NCBI GenBank assembly: GCA_014529385.2 | Contig: CM043958.1 | Location: 123,137,317-123,201,316 of the forward strand | Length of the DNA: 64,000 nt | Origin: Adiantum capillus-veneris | Lineage: Eukaryota > Streptophyta > Polypodiopsida > Polypodiales > Pteridaceae | Direction of reading: 5' to 3' | Shown: in pieces, positions 35,261 through 45,418 of the stretch | Layout of the letters: every line of letters starts with the position of its first letter | Numbering within the stretch: position 1 is the first letter of the stretch | Program-made: the position numbers and the translations under genes | The notes under the pieces: model-generated | Database searches by the model: none | Told to the model about the DNA's origin: nothing | Seen by the model: the letters and a program-made list of their open reading frames with translations, nothing else

Positions 35261-35773
35261 CTGCAAAGCACATGAATTTAAACATGGAGATTATGTCATG
35301 CTTTGATTTGAAAAGAGAAGAATTGAAAGTGTTGATACAAATGTTTTTGTCAAGCTTGCTCGTTGTTTTTATGGTCCATTCAAAATTTTTGTTGCGATAA
35401 TGATGTTTCATTTCACTTAGAATTACCTTCACATTAAAATATTCAAAATGAATTTCACATTAATTTATACGACCCTTTTGAGGACCCCTACCTACACATC
35501 ATATATATGAGGAACCATGAACACTTCTAGATCAAGAAGAGAAACTCATCCATGACCAAATTGTTGATCATGATACCACCACTACACGCACTGGCATGGC
35601 TTATAATCGTTATCTTTTCACTTTTATAGGACACCCTAGAGAAGGTGATAAGTAGATGGGTGATTTTTTTTTTAACTTCCCGGATCTTCTCCTCATTTTT
35701 CATCACTCATGGTCAAGTTGATTCTCTATTGAGCAACTGAGGACAATTTTTATCCTTGGAGGGAAGGATATTA
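35261..35773 (+). other. 3' tail and polypurine tract of the gypsy element
   Basis: Remnants of the integrase C-terminus to about 35.45 kb, then non-coding. GGAGGGAAGGATAT (35759-35772) is the polypurine tract. Confidence 0.65.
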
Positions 35774-36632
35774 TAAGATTGGGAACCCTCTCGTTGTATG
35801 TGGTTCACTGCAATTGGGATAGATGGCATGTAATGGTTAATTACTGTGCTAGCTTTCTATTTTTACTAATGGTGAGTTAATGCTGTGTAGATTGGAATTT
35901 TGAGAGTTGAGGAGAAGGCATCGACAATAAATTATTCTTGAAATTTTTTATTTGCATAGTATTATAGTTTATTTTTCCAATAAGCCACTATGGATCGCTT
36001 GTAAATAATTAGTGAGAACTCACCCTAAGAGGGGCATGCAATAAGTGATACGCTCCACTCATAAAATAAAGTGGAACTAAGTGTATAAGATCTTTCAATT
36101 TTTTGATTTTTTTTTCACCATCAGAGCAGGGAAGGTAGTAGGGAGAAACTATACACATATCATGTATTTACAATTGTACATTTTTGTACATTACACCCTC
36201 GAGGGGAAACCATGGGAACCACCTCCCCAATAGAAGAGGAGAATACACCCGAGAGAACACAATTTGTGAGCCTCAAACCCTCAACCTTGGGGTTACATCG
36301 CAAGGTCTCAACAACTGAGCTATGTTTCTTGGGTACGGCTTCCAATTTTTGGCACCAATAAGCAATATCAAATATTGAATACCAAAATCCACAAGAGGTG
36401 TTGTGGAGTTTGGAGCTATAATCTTTAGGCCATTGATTTGCAAGATTCTGTTATATTATCATGTGTACTCTCTAATCTTGTCTACATCATCTTCCCCTTA
36501 CAATCTTTCATTATCAAGTCTATGCTTGTGTGTGTGTACTTGGGATTTGGGAGAGATGGTAAGAGGTTGACAAGTAAGAGTTCAAGCAAATTGGAATTGT
36601 GAAGCAACTGTTCTCTGCTTCGACTCCCAACA
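35774..36632 (+). repeat. 3' LTR of the gypsy element, interrupted by a SINE
   Basis: Aligns with 29797-30434 from AAGATTGGG to CCAACA. It is 859 bp because of a SINE with its target duplication at 36106-36351. Start is TA instead of TG. Confidence 0.88.
36106..36338 (-). mobile_element. tRNA-derived SINE with target-site duplication
   Basis: On the minus strand the head carries an A-box-like TAGCTCAGTTG and about 40 bases later a B-box-like GGTTTGAGGCTC, as in tRNA-derived SINEs transcribed by RNA polymerase III. The other end is an A-rich tail (GTGAAAAAAAAATC on the minus strand). It is flanked by CTTTCAATTTTTTG (36092-36105) and CTTCCAATTTTTG (36339-36351), and the empty site is visible in the 5' LTR as CTCCAATTTTTG. 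It encodes no protein and depends on LINE machinery. Confidence 0.82.
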
Positions 36633-37058
36633 TATGTCATATTCCAAAAACTGTTCATGTTGAAATTCTTATTTTTTATTTGTCAAAGATTAACCTTAAA
36701 ATAAATTCCACTTTTGGATTTGTCCATTCATCTCACTTATTTGTATGAAAATAACTCATATGGATACAATTGGGGAATCTATATGCATACTTTCATTAGT
36801 TTTTCATACCAATGTTTATTTTGCAAGAAATTATGCACTATAAATTTTCTTAAATGAGCCTGAATTGGGTATAAGCATGTTCAAGTGTCACTAAAAATGT
36901 TTTCCTGCATAAAGCTAGTTACTTGTGCTTGTTAGCATATATTGAGAACCAAAGAGCAAGTGCAGTTTGAATTTAAAATGTTCATAAAAAATATTACTCA
37001 TTTCCTCCCTTTGGGGTGTCGCCTGGTTTTGTAGTTACTGAACACAATGTGGGGTACA

Positions 37059-37061
<3 letters not shown>
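36633..37061. other. AT-rich intergenic sequence
   Basis: No gene or repeat structure recognised. Confidence 0.5.
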
Positions 37062-37150
<89 letters not shown>

Positions 37151-37158
37151 CATCGCAA

Positions 37159-37203
<45 letters not shown>
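37062..37203. repeat. (CT)n and (GT)n microsatellites
   Basis: (CT)n at 37062-37147 and (GT)n at 37163-37203, separated by a 15-base spacer. Confidence 0.95.
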
Positions 37204-37204
<1 letters not shown>

Positions 37205-37540
37205 GGTCGCGTTTGTTCCTTGTGACGAGCATCCTGCCTCGGAGTTGAGTTTCCAAAGATGAGCTCTGTCTCTCTCTCACTCCGGCAAAGACATAGAGAA
37301 CTAGCATACAACATTATTGCCACTAGCTCCAATACTGGAAATGGAGGCGTGCTTTAATATGATGGTAAGAAAATCTTGTGGGCGGGTAGCCGACTCCCTC
37401 CAAATGAAGTCATTGGTTTAGTTGGTCACATCATTGCATGTTTGGAATTACAGTATCAACTGTTGACAACCATTCATTTAAGTGATTTCAAGTAAGTAAT
37501 ATATTTTTACACATTTATAGTCCTTTGGAGAAAGAAGAAG

Positions 37541-37700
37541 CACTACAAGAGGTTCTTCAGTGTAGAGATTCTTGTAGTGCGACGCTCAAATGTGGAAAGT
37601 CTCGACATCGCTATGAGCGTTGCTATAGTGTTTGTTATATAGCAACACTCATAGCAACGCCTATAGTGACGCCGACCGTGTAAGAATAATCCGAAAGAGC
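37541..37700. mobile_element. CACTA-type transposon terminus (fragment)
   Basis: CACTACAAGA at 37541-37550 and its exact reverse complement TCTTGTAGTG at 37570-37579 are the terminal sequence of plant CACTA (En/Spm) elements. Next come subterminal-type motifs (GCGACGC, TATAGTGACGCC) and an 18-bp-arm hairpin at 37610-37655. No transposase is present, and a matching distant end was not found. It may be two ends brought together by deletion, or an internal subterminal repeat. Confidence 0.6.
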
Positions 37701-37758
37701 CAAAAACTCAAATTTGTAGATTTGACTTTCAACGCTCTCTGCGAAACAGGTATACCCG

Positions 37759-37760
<2 letters not shown>

Positions 37761-37849
<89 letters not shown>

Positions 37850-38082
37850 GGAGAGGAGGGAAAACCACATATGCTCCCTACCTCTCCTCTGTCTGATGTT
37901 TCTTCCCCTCTTTCTTTCTCTCTCCCACACACACACACACACTTTGTGTGTGTGTGTGTATGTGTGTAAGAGAGAGAGAGAGAGAGAGATAAAGAAGTTA
38001 AAGAGAGAGAAAGAAAGTAAAGAGAGAGAGAGAGAGAGAGAGGGAGGGGGAGAGAGAGAGAGAGAGAGAGAGAGAAATGAAA
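37761..38082. repeat. (CT)n(CA)n and (GT)n(GA)n compound microsatellites
   Basis: (CT)n 37761-37805 runs straight into (CA)n 37805-37848. Then (CA)n 37926-37941 faces (GT)n 37945-37966, and (GA)n runs to 38082 with interruptions. The left and right parts are roughly inverted relative to each other. Confidence 0.93.
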
Positions 38083-38308
38083 TGAAATGTTATATTGAAT
38101 TTCTTCAAAATGCCAAAATGATTTATGAGACCAATCCAATGAACTCCTTGTGGATCTCATCTAATGTATGTGTTGTCAGATAAAGTAGTGCATTGGTTGG
38201 TGAAGAGCTTTGCCAATGTCCGCCTTTGTAAATAGACAAATTGGGTGCCTCCCATATTGTACTAGACTAGTCTTGATCCTCTGATGGAGCCTTGGTCAAT
38301 GTTGTGGA

Positions 38309-38357
38309 TGTCTAGATCTCCCGAGCTCACTGGCTTTGTCAACTACTATATCTTTAG

Positions 38358-38396
<39 letters not shown>

Positions 38397-38463
38397 GTCA
38401 TAGGTTTAGGATTTAGTTCTAGATCTCCCGAGCTCAATGGCTCTATCAACTAATATATCTTTA

Positions 38464-38515
<52 letters not shown>

Positions 38516-38638
38516 CACAAACATAGACACAAACACACATACATTGAGAGAGAGAAGGAGAAAGAAAGAGAGAGAATGAGAGATTGAGAAACATATATAG
38601 ATAAAGAGAGAGAGAGAATGAGAGATTGAGAAACATAT

Positions 38639-38677
<39 letters not shown>
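38309..38677. repeat. Duplicated unit with (GA)n tails
   Basis: A unit beginning TCTAGATCTCCCGAGCTCA occurs at about 38309 and 38421; each copy ends in a (GA)n run (38361-38393 and 38468-38511). A third (GA)n with GAAACATATATAGATA spacers follows to 38677. Confidence 0.88.
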
Positions 38678-38679
<2 letters not shown>

Positions 38680-39650
38680 CATAGGTTTAAGATTTAGTTT
38701 TTATATTCAATTTAGAGCTTAGGTTTAGATTTAATGTTAGATCTTTGGTTTTAGGTTTAGGATTTAACTCTATATGTAAGGTTTAGAGCATAGTTAGGGA
38801 TATTTAAAGATAGTTAGTGATTAGAGCTTAGAGTTGAAAAACTTAGCGAGCGAATGTTGTTTCGTCAACATGATGGAAGAGAAGAGGGAGAGAAAAAAAA
38901 GGGGGGGGGGGGGGGGGGGAAAGAGGAATAAGAAGTGACACACAAGTTTACACCAAACGTGTTTATCTTATTTAGCTCATCAGTGGTGTAAACACAAGAG
39001 CGATATGGAGGGGGTATAAAAAGGGAGGTGTGGTTCCAAAAAATTGTACAAGGTACCATTTTAAAGAGGGAGAGACCTACTAAAAGATAGGTTATGACCA
39101 ATCTTAAGTGGGTACTTTCAAAAAACGAGGAAAAGAAGAGAGTTACTAGGGTATAAAGTTGTGAAGGGGGTAATAAAGGAGTGAAAACATGTAACAAAAA
39201 AAGGGACTAGTGAAAAAAGGAGGTTGACATAGCCTAGGGAATGGGTGGAGCTTAGAGGGGTTGTTTATATAAAGGAGTCCAACGTTAGTTGAGGTAGGGG
39301 TTTGTCATTTGAGGGTGGAATTATTGAGGTGAAGTGGCGAGAGCATGGCGGGGGGAGGGGGGGGGTTTAGAAAGAAGAGTACCAAGATTGGGCGCATTCA
39401 ACCATTTTAGGGTTGTCAATTTCGGTCCCAGGAGGGCTCTATAGCTTCCTCTAGGTGTGTGCTCCATCTATCTCTAAGGTCAAAATCCAGTTTTAGTGTG
39501 TATATTGTGCATAGGGAGCAAAAATAGCTCTTAGATGAGCACGACTATAAGTAAAACCTTATCATGAGAAACTTACGTAGAAAGAGAGATCTTTCACTTG
39601 TGAACGCATTGGTATGCTCATAATAGCAATGCAATATTGTACACAAGAGA
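38678..39650. other. Intergenic sequence with poly-G tracts
   Basis: TTTAGGTTTAG-type degenerate repeats at 38.68-38.85 kb, 19 consecutive G at 38901-38919, and another G-run near 39351-39366. No gene is recognised. The run is long enough to be an assembly or sequencing weak point. Confidence 0.6.
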
Positions 39651-40008
39651 GACGATTAATTGAAGAAACAATAGACAGTCGTTTAGTTGCTGCAACAACG
39701 AGTACTCTTTATTATCCAAAAATCAGGTCTTAGAGTTACAAAAATTATCTTTTATACCTTAGCCAAGGTGTAAAAAGGGGTTCTTGCTAATTGGGGCTGA
39801 GTATAAGGTTAAGAGATTGCACAGAATTACAACCGTGGAAGCCATTGGCCCCTTTAGACTCACTGGTATCCAATAACATTACAACGGCTTTGGAGTTCTG
39901 GAAATTTTCAATAATAAAATGGGTTTTATTACAATGATTAGGCTCAAAAAAATGTGTGGAGTCTTGCTTGATGCTCTTCTTTTTGTCTTGTTAGCTGAGC
40001 AGCTAACA
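39651..40008 (-). repeat. 3' LTR of the gag-only element (outer end approximate)
   Basis: The inner end is clear from the polypurine tract followed by TGTTAGC. The last 20 bases (39989-40008) form a palindrome with 9-base arms, TGTTAGCTG/CAGCTAACA. The outer boundary is a guess. Confidence 0.55.
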
Positions 40009-40023
40009 TTCCCCCCCTCCTTG
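40009..40023 (-). other. Polypurine tract of the gag-only element
   Basis: Minus strand reads GCAAGGAGGGGGGGAA immediately before the LTR start. Confidence 0.75.
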
Positions 40024-41023
40024 CATGTGTCGTTTGTGACACAACTACTTAGGGTGTTGAGTAGTGGTTGCACGTTGCTATTCATTGGGCTTGATGCTCA
40101 AGCCCTTGTTGGTATTTGATACACAACTCTTTCTCTTTAGTGGACATGAATTGCATGTTGATTGCATTCTTCAGTTCCATTGTTGAATAGCTGACAAACT
40201 GAGCCCGGAGGTTTGTGATGGCAGGGACAAAGATCTTTGATCTATAAGTGAAAAAGGCCGTGTAGACTGCTTTTTCAAATGTCTGCATGTAAGGGGATGG
40301 GAGAAACATGGCGCTTGCGTAGAATCCATAAAGGACTTCTTCAGATGGTTGGCAAGATCATAGCATAGACCTTGTGTACCTTCAAGGAAGGACATCCATG
40401 CTGCATCTGTTTGTTCTGCCCTATGAAAGGTTTGCAAACAAGTGAGGAGTATCTTTGCAATCTTTACTAGCATAATATATACCAAATCTGGGACACCTTA
40501 AAATAGATATATGGTTGATGATAGTATCTCCACCATGTATGACTCTGTCGGTTGGTTATTTGGACGCGGTGGAAATTGGGGTAGTTAAGCCAGGTTGGTC
40601 TTTTCTGTTGGAGGAGAAGGTGTTGTTGCCAATTTTTGACTCTCGGTACTAGGCACTGCACAAGATCTTGTTTGATTATGAACGGTGAATTTGTGAACAA
40701 AATGAGATACTTGGGATGCCGGTTAAACCAAATTTCTCGCCATTTCCGGTGTTGTAGTGCTAGATTGAACTGACTCCTTGTTTCTTTGATTTGGAGGACT
40801 TTGAATTTAATGAGAGGGTAAGGGAGATCTTTCTAATGCCACATTCATTGATTGTGGAGGGAGTGAGTAGATTGACATTGATTGAGTGTATAATGTGTTC
40901 TTCCCATTGCATTGCCATTGTTGTCATTGTGGCCTCATTGGCACGTATTGAAGGCTTGTAGTAACACTTGTTTGTCTCGTGATTTGTCCATTTTCCTTCA
41001 ATGGTGCACCATTTTAATTGCCT
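40024..41023 (-). pseudogene. Unknown region downstream of gag
   Basis: Minus-strand frames of 75-104 codons (for example 40309-40082 and 40485-40171) overlap in different frames. The text reads like a decayed coding region (VYTAFFTYRSKIFVPAITNL...) but lacks RT, RNase H or integrase motifs. It could be a gag C-terminal extension or a captured sequence; I do not recognise it. Confidence 0.4.
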
Positions 41024-41700
41024 TTATGGTTGTCCTTGATTTGGTCCCTGCATTGGGCTCCTCAACAACATCCTTTGCATGTTGATCATCATATCGTTCA
41101 TGCGCTTCAACATGTCCTCTATAGAATTGGCAGGAGCCACAATAGCTAGTCCAACTTCTGCCGGCACACTGGTTGTTGTTCGTTTTCTTTGTACGTCTTT
41201 AGCTTTACTTTCCTCATTATAAATCTCATAATTATCGCTCAGGTCAATCGCATCTAGACTACATGCTTCCCAAGTCATATGTTTTTTGTTGTACAAGATA
41301 GCATGTAGTTCCTTGTTTAACATTCCTTCCAAAAATAATGAGACGAGTCTTTCCTTAGTTGGAATTTCAACTCCGGATATTTGTTTATATATTGCATCAT
41401 TCGACTCACACTATCCTTTACAGTCTCTCCCTGTTTCTGTGTGAAACTATAGATTTGTGCCACTATACTATGCTTTATCCCCATGAAACTGGTAGCAACA
41501 AATCTCATTGCCAAGGTTGGAAAATTGGTTATTGATCCAGTCAGCATGGTTTGAAACCAAGTCAAAGCTTTGCCTTCCAAGGTTATCCTGAACCCCTCAA
41601 ACTGCGTATGGAAGTTGGTTATGCGCCCAGCTCTCAAAACCTGTCTAAAGCTGGACAAATGGTCATAAGGATCCCTTGATCTGCTGTATTTTTTGACCCA
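41024..41700 (-). pseudogene. Retrotransposon Gag core domain
   Basis: Minus-strand frames 41658-41317 and 41332-41024 overlap slightly and together encode a Retrotrans_gag-type domain: FEGFRITLEGKALTWFQTML, then ITNFPTLAMRFVATSFMGIK, then YSFTQKQGETVKDSVSRMMQYINKYPE, then LNKELHAILYNKK. The pattern ALxWFxxL...F..L...F...F is typical of gypsy Gag. One frameshift near 41330 separates the halves. The C-terminal part has a methionine-rich helix (IEDMLKRMNDMMINMQRMLL). No zinc knuckle was found. Confidence 0.8.
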
Positions 41701-42480
41701 CTTTTACATCACCAAATAATCATAAAAATTTTCTTGAAAAAGAGGACATTTAGTGTCTTAGGACAATTGAGTGTCCAATTACAAAACTAGTGCTAGGCAA
41801 ATTGACCTACCCAAGGCTTGACAAATAAGTAAAATAAAAAATTAAAGCCAATATATATATAAGGATCACATTGGGGTATTCACTTGAGATGTCATAACCT
41901 TTAACACCCTCTTTGCAGCTCATAGTGGACCTAGGTAGTGATAATAAGGCGATGAAAAAGCTACCATAGACACCCCAACAACAGCTGTTGTGTTGGTGGA
42001 TACACCTCAGATTTGCTAGTACCAACATATCACCTGAGAAGAATGCAATCTTGAGCATTAGATGCCTTTTAGAAAGTTGAATTGTAGACCACACTATGTC
42101 CAATAATCCCCATTCATGAACTATGAACACAACACATCCAAATAGTCATAGATAATGAGCTTTGAAACACATTTTGTCCATAATCTGGCCAGCAGCACAT
42201 AGACCACTAACTAGGTACTAGTCAATCCACTTTTCATAGACATCTATTGGTGTTGCTCATTGATGTTGCTACCACTCGAGCAAGGGGGGGCCATGATGCA
42301 CATACAAGATCTTGAAATGGAAAATTATTTCCTTCTTGCATTCTAAAGTTAGAACCGCAAAAAAATAGTACAATGGTGTTTTAATATGGAGGCGTTGGGT
42401 ACATATCAGTTAGCCCTGAGGGTCCATTGGCCAAAAGAAAGGAAAAAGAACAAAAAATAAGAGGGTTTGGATGAAAGGGA
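41701..42480. other. Unassigned sequence inside the gag-only element
   Basis: No motif recognised. It may be an insertion or decayed gag, since recognisable gag-type sequence lies on both sides. Confidence 0.35.
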
Positions 42481-43200
42481 AGCTGGTTGGGTAGCTCAAA
42501 ATTCTTGAATGACGGCTTTGGCACCTCCATAGACTGCCCATTTGCCTTGTTTACGGGCTTCTTGCATCTTCTTGAGCTTGTTTGCTTTTGTCTTTAGTTG
42601 ATTTGTAGTTAATTCTTTGGCGATTTAAAGGTTTTGTCCCTTGAGGAGGCGATATTGGTGTAGCAACCGCACTTGCTCTTCTTTCTCCTTGAAGGTGAGG
42701 ATACATTGCATAGGTGGTACTTTCCTATGTGTATCATTAATCCAAGAGTTGGTTTTGGGCTTTATGTGAACTGGTTGAAGGGTATCATTGAGCTTGGTGA
42801 TGGCTTCTTCCAAGGTGTCCTCATCAGTGCACCATGGGGAGGGAAGTACCCCCAATCCGGATTTTGAGGCAAAGGGATTCTTGTAGCCAATTCTCTTGCA
42901 AGACCTCTTATATCTTAGTGTCAATCTTCTTGGTGTTGTCGTGTGTTGCCAAGTGAGTTTTGATGATAATTTCTTCAACCTGCTTCACCTTGTCGGTAGT
43001 GAGATCTACCATAGAATCAAATGGAGCCTCAAGTTTCTTAAGGCGAGTCTTGAGGTCATGATTTTCTTCAATAATTTTTTCTAGAGCTGCTTGTAGTTGT
43101 TCGATGCCGTCGACTTTTCTCGGGGTCGCTACAACAGTAGTAGGAAAACTTGGCCGTGTTCTTATGGGTGTCTTTGGGAGTGGACCATCGTCTTGAGAGG
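42481..43200 (-). pseudogene. Coiled-coil N-terminal region of the gag-only element
   Basis: Minus-strand text from about 43110 to 42920 reads LQAALEKIIEENHDLKTRLKK followed by LEAPFDSMVDLTTDKVKQVEE, a heptad-patterned helix. It then changes frame into the 117-codon frame 42978-42625 with TDEDTLEEAITKLNDTLQP. Orientation and distance fit the N-terminus of the downstream Gag core. Stops and frameshifts are present. Confidence 0.5.
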
Positions 43201-43315
43201 GTGCAAGATCATAATATTGCAGTGAATCTTGATAGGGACATGGGTTTGAGAGGCTGTGGGATCAAAGGCTTACATGAAGTTGAGGTGGTACAAGACCACA
43301 GGCTAGATTGAGTAC

Positions 43316-43335
43316 AGAGAGAGAGAGAGAGAGAT

Positions 43336-43404
<69 letters not shown>
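43316..43404. repeat. (GA)n microsatellite
   Basis: Interrupted once by TAAAGA and once by AAAGA; continuous to 43404. Confidence 0.95.
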
Positions 43405-43407
<3 letters not shown>

Positions 43408-43499
43408 CCAATCAATTTGTCTGCCTACAACTGCATATTATATTAAGTGTATATGAGAATGCAATTACTGTGCAAATTTTGTTTGATTTTGCAGTGACT

Positions 43500-44250
43500 A
43501 AAGTCGAAGGCTAAGGACATTCATCTCAAATGCTCTTCCACCTCAACGAGCGGGCTTCATCTCAATAGCTTTCGACGAGGACGAAATCTACATCAGGAAG
43601 GGGGACATGTTAACTGACAAGCCATACAATGGAGTCAATACTGGATGAATAGGAAGCTCGGCGACTGCCCAACACTCCATATCGCTTGGTGTTGACCTTG
43701 TTGTTAAAGCCATTACAAGCAACAGTAGAGATGTTGGGATAGTGGAGTCACTACTGGGCGAATAGGAAACTTAGGGACTGCCCAACGCTCCCTATCGCTT
43801 GGTATTGACCTTGGTGTAACCGACGATGGAGACCCTTTTGGTGATGTGATTACAAGTCATGCAATGGAGTCAGCACCGAGCGAATAGGAGGCTTGGTGAC
43901 TACCCAACGCTCCCTGTCGCTGGTGTTAACCTTGGTGTTAACGTCATTACATGTGATAGTGGAGTTAGCACCGAGTGAATAGGAGGCTTGGTGACTGCCC
44001 AACGCTCCCCATCACTTGGTGCTGACCTCGAAAAATGGATGTCGGGCCAATAAACATCACATATATCACATTTTTTTGAGTGAGAGACCAGGTTTGTGGG
44101 TCCTATAGGTGCTTGGGTGATCATCGATGAGACGTGAACCACATATCTCATTTGATACTCTTTTTACTTTGACCAGCCACTGTGGGCGCCCATGTGTAAA
44201 TGGGTTAAACTCTTATAAAAGCTCTATTTTGGCTTAATATCCTTATTTTG
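43500..44250 (+). mobile_element. LTR-like fragment: polypurine tract, repeat-bearing U3, TATA box
   Basis: 43560-43613 reads like the end of a gypsy polyprotein followed by a polypurine tract, AGGAAGGGGGACA. TGTTAACTGACA at 43614 would be an LTR start. The next 400 bp are four tandem palindromic repeats. TTATAAAAG (44211-44219) is a good TATA box. The 3' end of the LTR is not found, because microsatellites begin at 44318. Confidence 0.55.
43631..44030 (+). repeat. Tandem repeat of palindromic units (4 copies)
   Basis: Units begin GGAGTC/GGAGTT at 43631, 43744, 43866 and 43961. Each has a left arm GGAGTCAGCACCGAGCGAATAG and a right arm CTATCGCTTGGTGTTGACC, complementary to each other over about 29 bases with roughly 21 matches in unit 4. 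The central part is CTTGGTGACTGCCCAACG. Spacing is 113, 122 and 95 bp. Confidence 0.85.
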
Positions 44251-44317
44251 AAAGGTTTAAGCTAAGGAGTGCTCTTACTCCATCTCTGTCTCCTTCTCGT
44301 TCGTGTGCTCCTCTCAG

Positions 44318-44361
44318 GTGTGTGTGTGTGTGTGTGTGTGTGCTTGAGAGAGAGAGAGAGA

Positions 44362-44422
<61 letters not shown>
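44318..44422. repeat. (GT)n and (GA)n microsatellites
   Basis: (GT)n 44318-44342 followed by (GA)n 44346-44422 with one GTGAGA interruption. Confidence 0.95.
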
Positions 44423-44425
<3 letters not shown>

Positions 44426-44721
44426 TTGAGCATTGCAACGACATTGACGGCAGTGAGGCGGTTGAGCGCGGCATCGGTGGTGGCTCGTTCCTTTTTGCAG
44501 CACATAATCCTTCACGACAGAAGCATTGAGCGGTGAGTGACACACCATTGTTTCTTTGAGCTTGATAGGACTCTCTAGTTGTGTGTTTGCATCCTTTTGA
44601 GGCTCACACATGGTGCACATGCAAGTTCCGAGCCTTCGACACGTACGACAAAGCGTACAAAAGCTCGGGGGAGAAGGGGGAAGGACAAAATGCATGAACG
44701 ATATTGCATGGCACATGCAAG

Positions 44722-44723
<2 letters not shown>
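44423..44723. other. Unassigned sequence between microsatellites
   Basis: About 300 bp with moderate GC content. No recognisable gene; it could be the R/U5 and leader of the LTR-like fragment to its left. Confidence 0.35.

Positions 44724-44802
<79 letters not shown>
44724..44802. repeat. (CT)n microsatellite
   Basis: About 39 perfect CT units. Confidence 0.95.
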
Positions 44803-44804
<2 letters not shown>

Positions 44805-45100
44805 GAGCTTAGGCCGTGGACAAGCTCTCTTGCAAGAAAGGGAGGAAGGCCGTGGGCATGGCCCCTTGAATACACAGAGCCAAGGAGGTCGAGGCCCGTG
44901 GGAACGAAAGCTTGCCCACACAAGGGGCTTTCTGTCGACCTGCATTATGGTGTTTCTTTTGGACTTGTGGGATGCGTAGGGGCTTGAGGACAAATTTTTG
45001 ATTCGTTGGGGGCTTGCATGGGGCATCACACTGAAGGGGATCGGGGAGCACCACAGACGGAGAGTGAGAGAGAGAGAAGGAGACACACGACACACAGATA
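44803..45100. other. Unassigned GC-rich sequence
   Basis: Short frames only. It lies between a microsatellite and the LTR of the minus-strand Copia derivative. Confidence 0.35.
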
Positions 45101-45223
45101 TGGGTGGCGAGACTCAAAGAGTGAGCAGCCCCCTATACACTTATGCTATGTATAAGGTATAGAAGTCAGTGGGTGCCCAGACTCTGGGCGGCCGGGCAAG
45201 GCACAGACGCCTATACCCCAACA
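45101..45223 (-). repeat. 3' LTR of the Copia derivative (outer end approximate)
   Basis: Minus strand begins TGTTGGGGTATAGGCG at 45223, after the purine run AAGTGGGAGGT. No second copy was found in the window, so the outer end is only estimated. Confidence 0.5.
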
Positions 45224-45235
45224 ACCTCCCACTTA
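45224..45235 (-). other. Polypurine tract of the Copia derivative
   Basis: Minus strand AAGTGGGAGGTT directly before TGTTGGGG. Confidence 0.6.
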
Positions 45236-45418
45236 AAGGCGACTGTGCCTTTAAGCAAGGGAACCTAGTCTAAAGACTACAAAAGGCGAGAGAGAAAACC
45301 GCTCTCAACCGATGCCCACTGGCTGGCTGTGATCGTGTGCATCCGGCTGTCCTGCTCCCGTGTAAGTCCATACACCACCAGACGTACCGCACACGTACTG
45401 CAAGTATGTACGCAATAC

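Larger units (their letters stand above)
29797..36632 (+). mobile_element. Ty3/gypsy retrotransposon with both LTRs (decayed)
   Basis: 5' LTR 29797-30434, primer site 30436-30448, gag about 30.8-32.35 kb, protease about 32.47-32.65 kb, RT about 33.0-33.8 kb, RNase H about 33.8-34.3 kb, integrase about 34.4-35.25 kb, polypurine tract about 35759-35773, 3' LTR 35774-36632. Protease-RT-RNase H-integrase order is Ty3. Its sequences differ from both chromovirus families in the window. All frames are interrupted. I could not find a clear target duplication. Confidence 0.9.
39651..43250 (-). mobile_element. Gag-only LTR retroelement (non-autonomous), partial
   Basis: Minus-strand order: coiled-coil N-terminal region (about 43.2-42.5 kb), Gag core (41658-41024), unknown C-terminal region (40.9-40.05 kb), polypurine tract (40023-40009) and 3' LTR start (TGTTAGCTGC from 40008 downward). 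No protease, RT or integrase motif lies between Gag and the polypurine tract, which are only about 1 kb apart. A 5' LTR was not identified. Confidence 0.65.

Noticed and set aside
36106-36338. A functional tRNA gene
   Set aside because: A and B boxes are present, but there is no complete cloverleaf; target duplication and A-rich tail show a SINE.
38901-38919. A G-quadruplex regulatory element
   Set aside because: A single 19-base G run of uncertain length without spaced G-tracts or a nearby gene.
43631-44030. CRISPR-like array
   Set aside because: Units are nearly the same throughout with no distinct spacers, spacing is irregular, and the context is a plant LTR.
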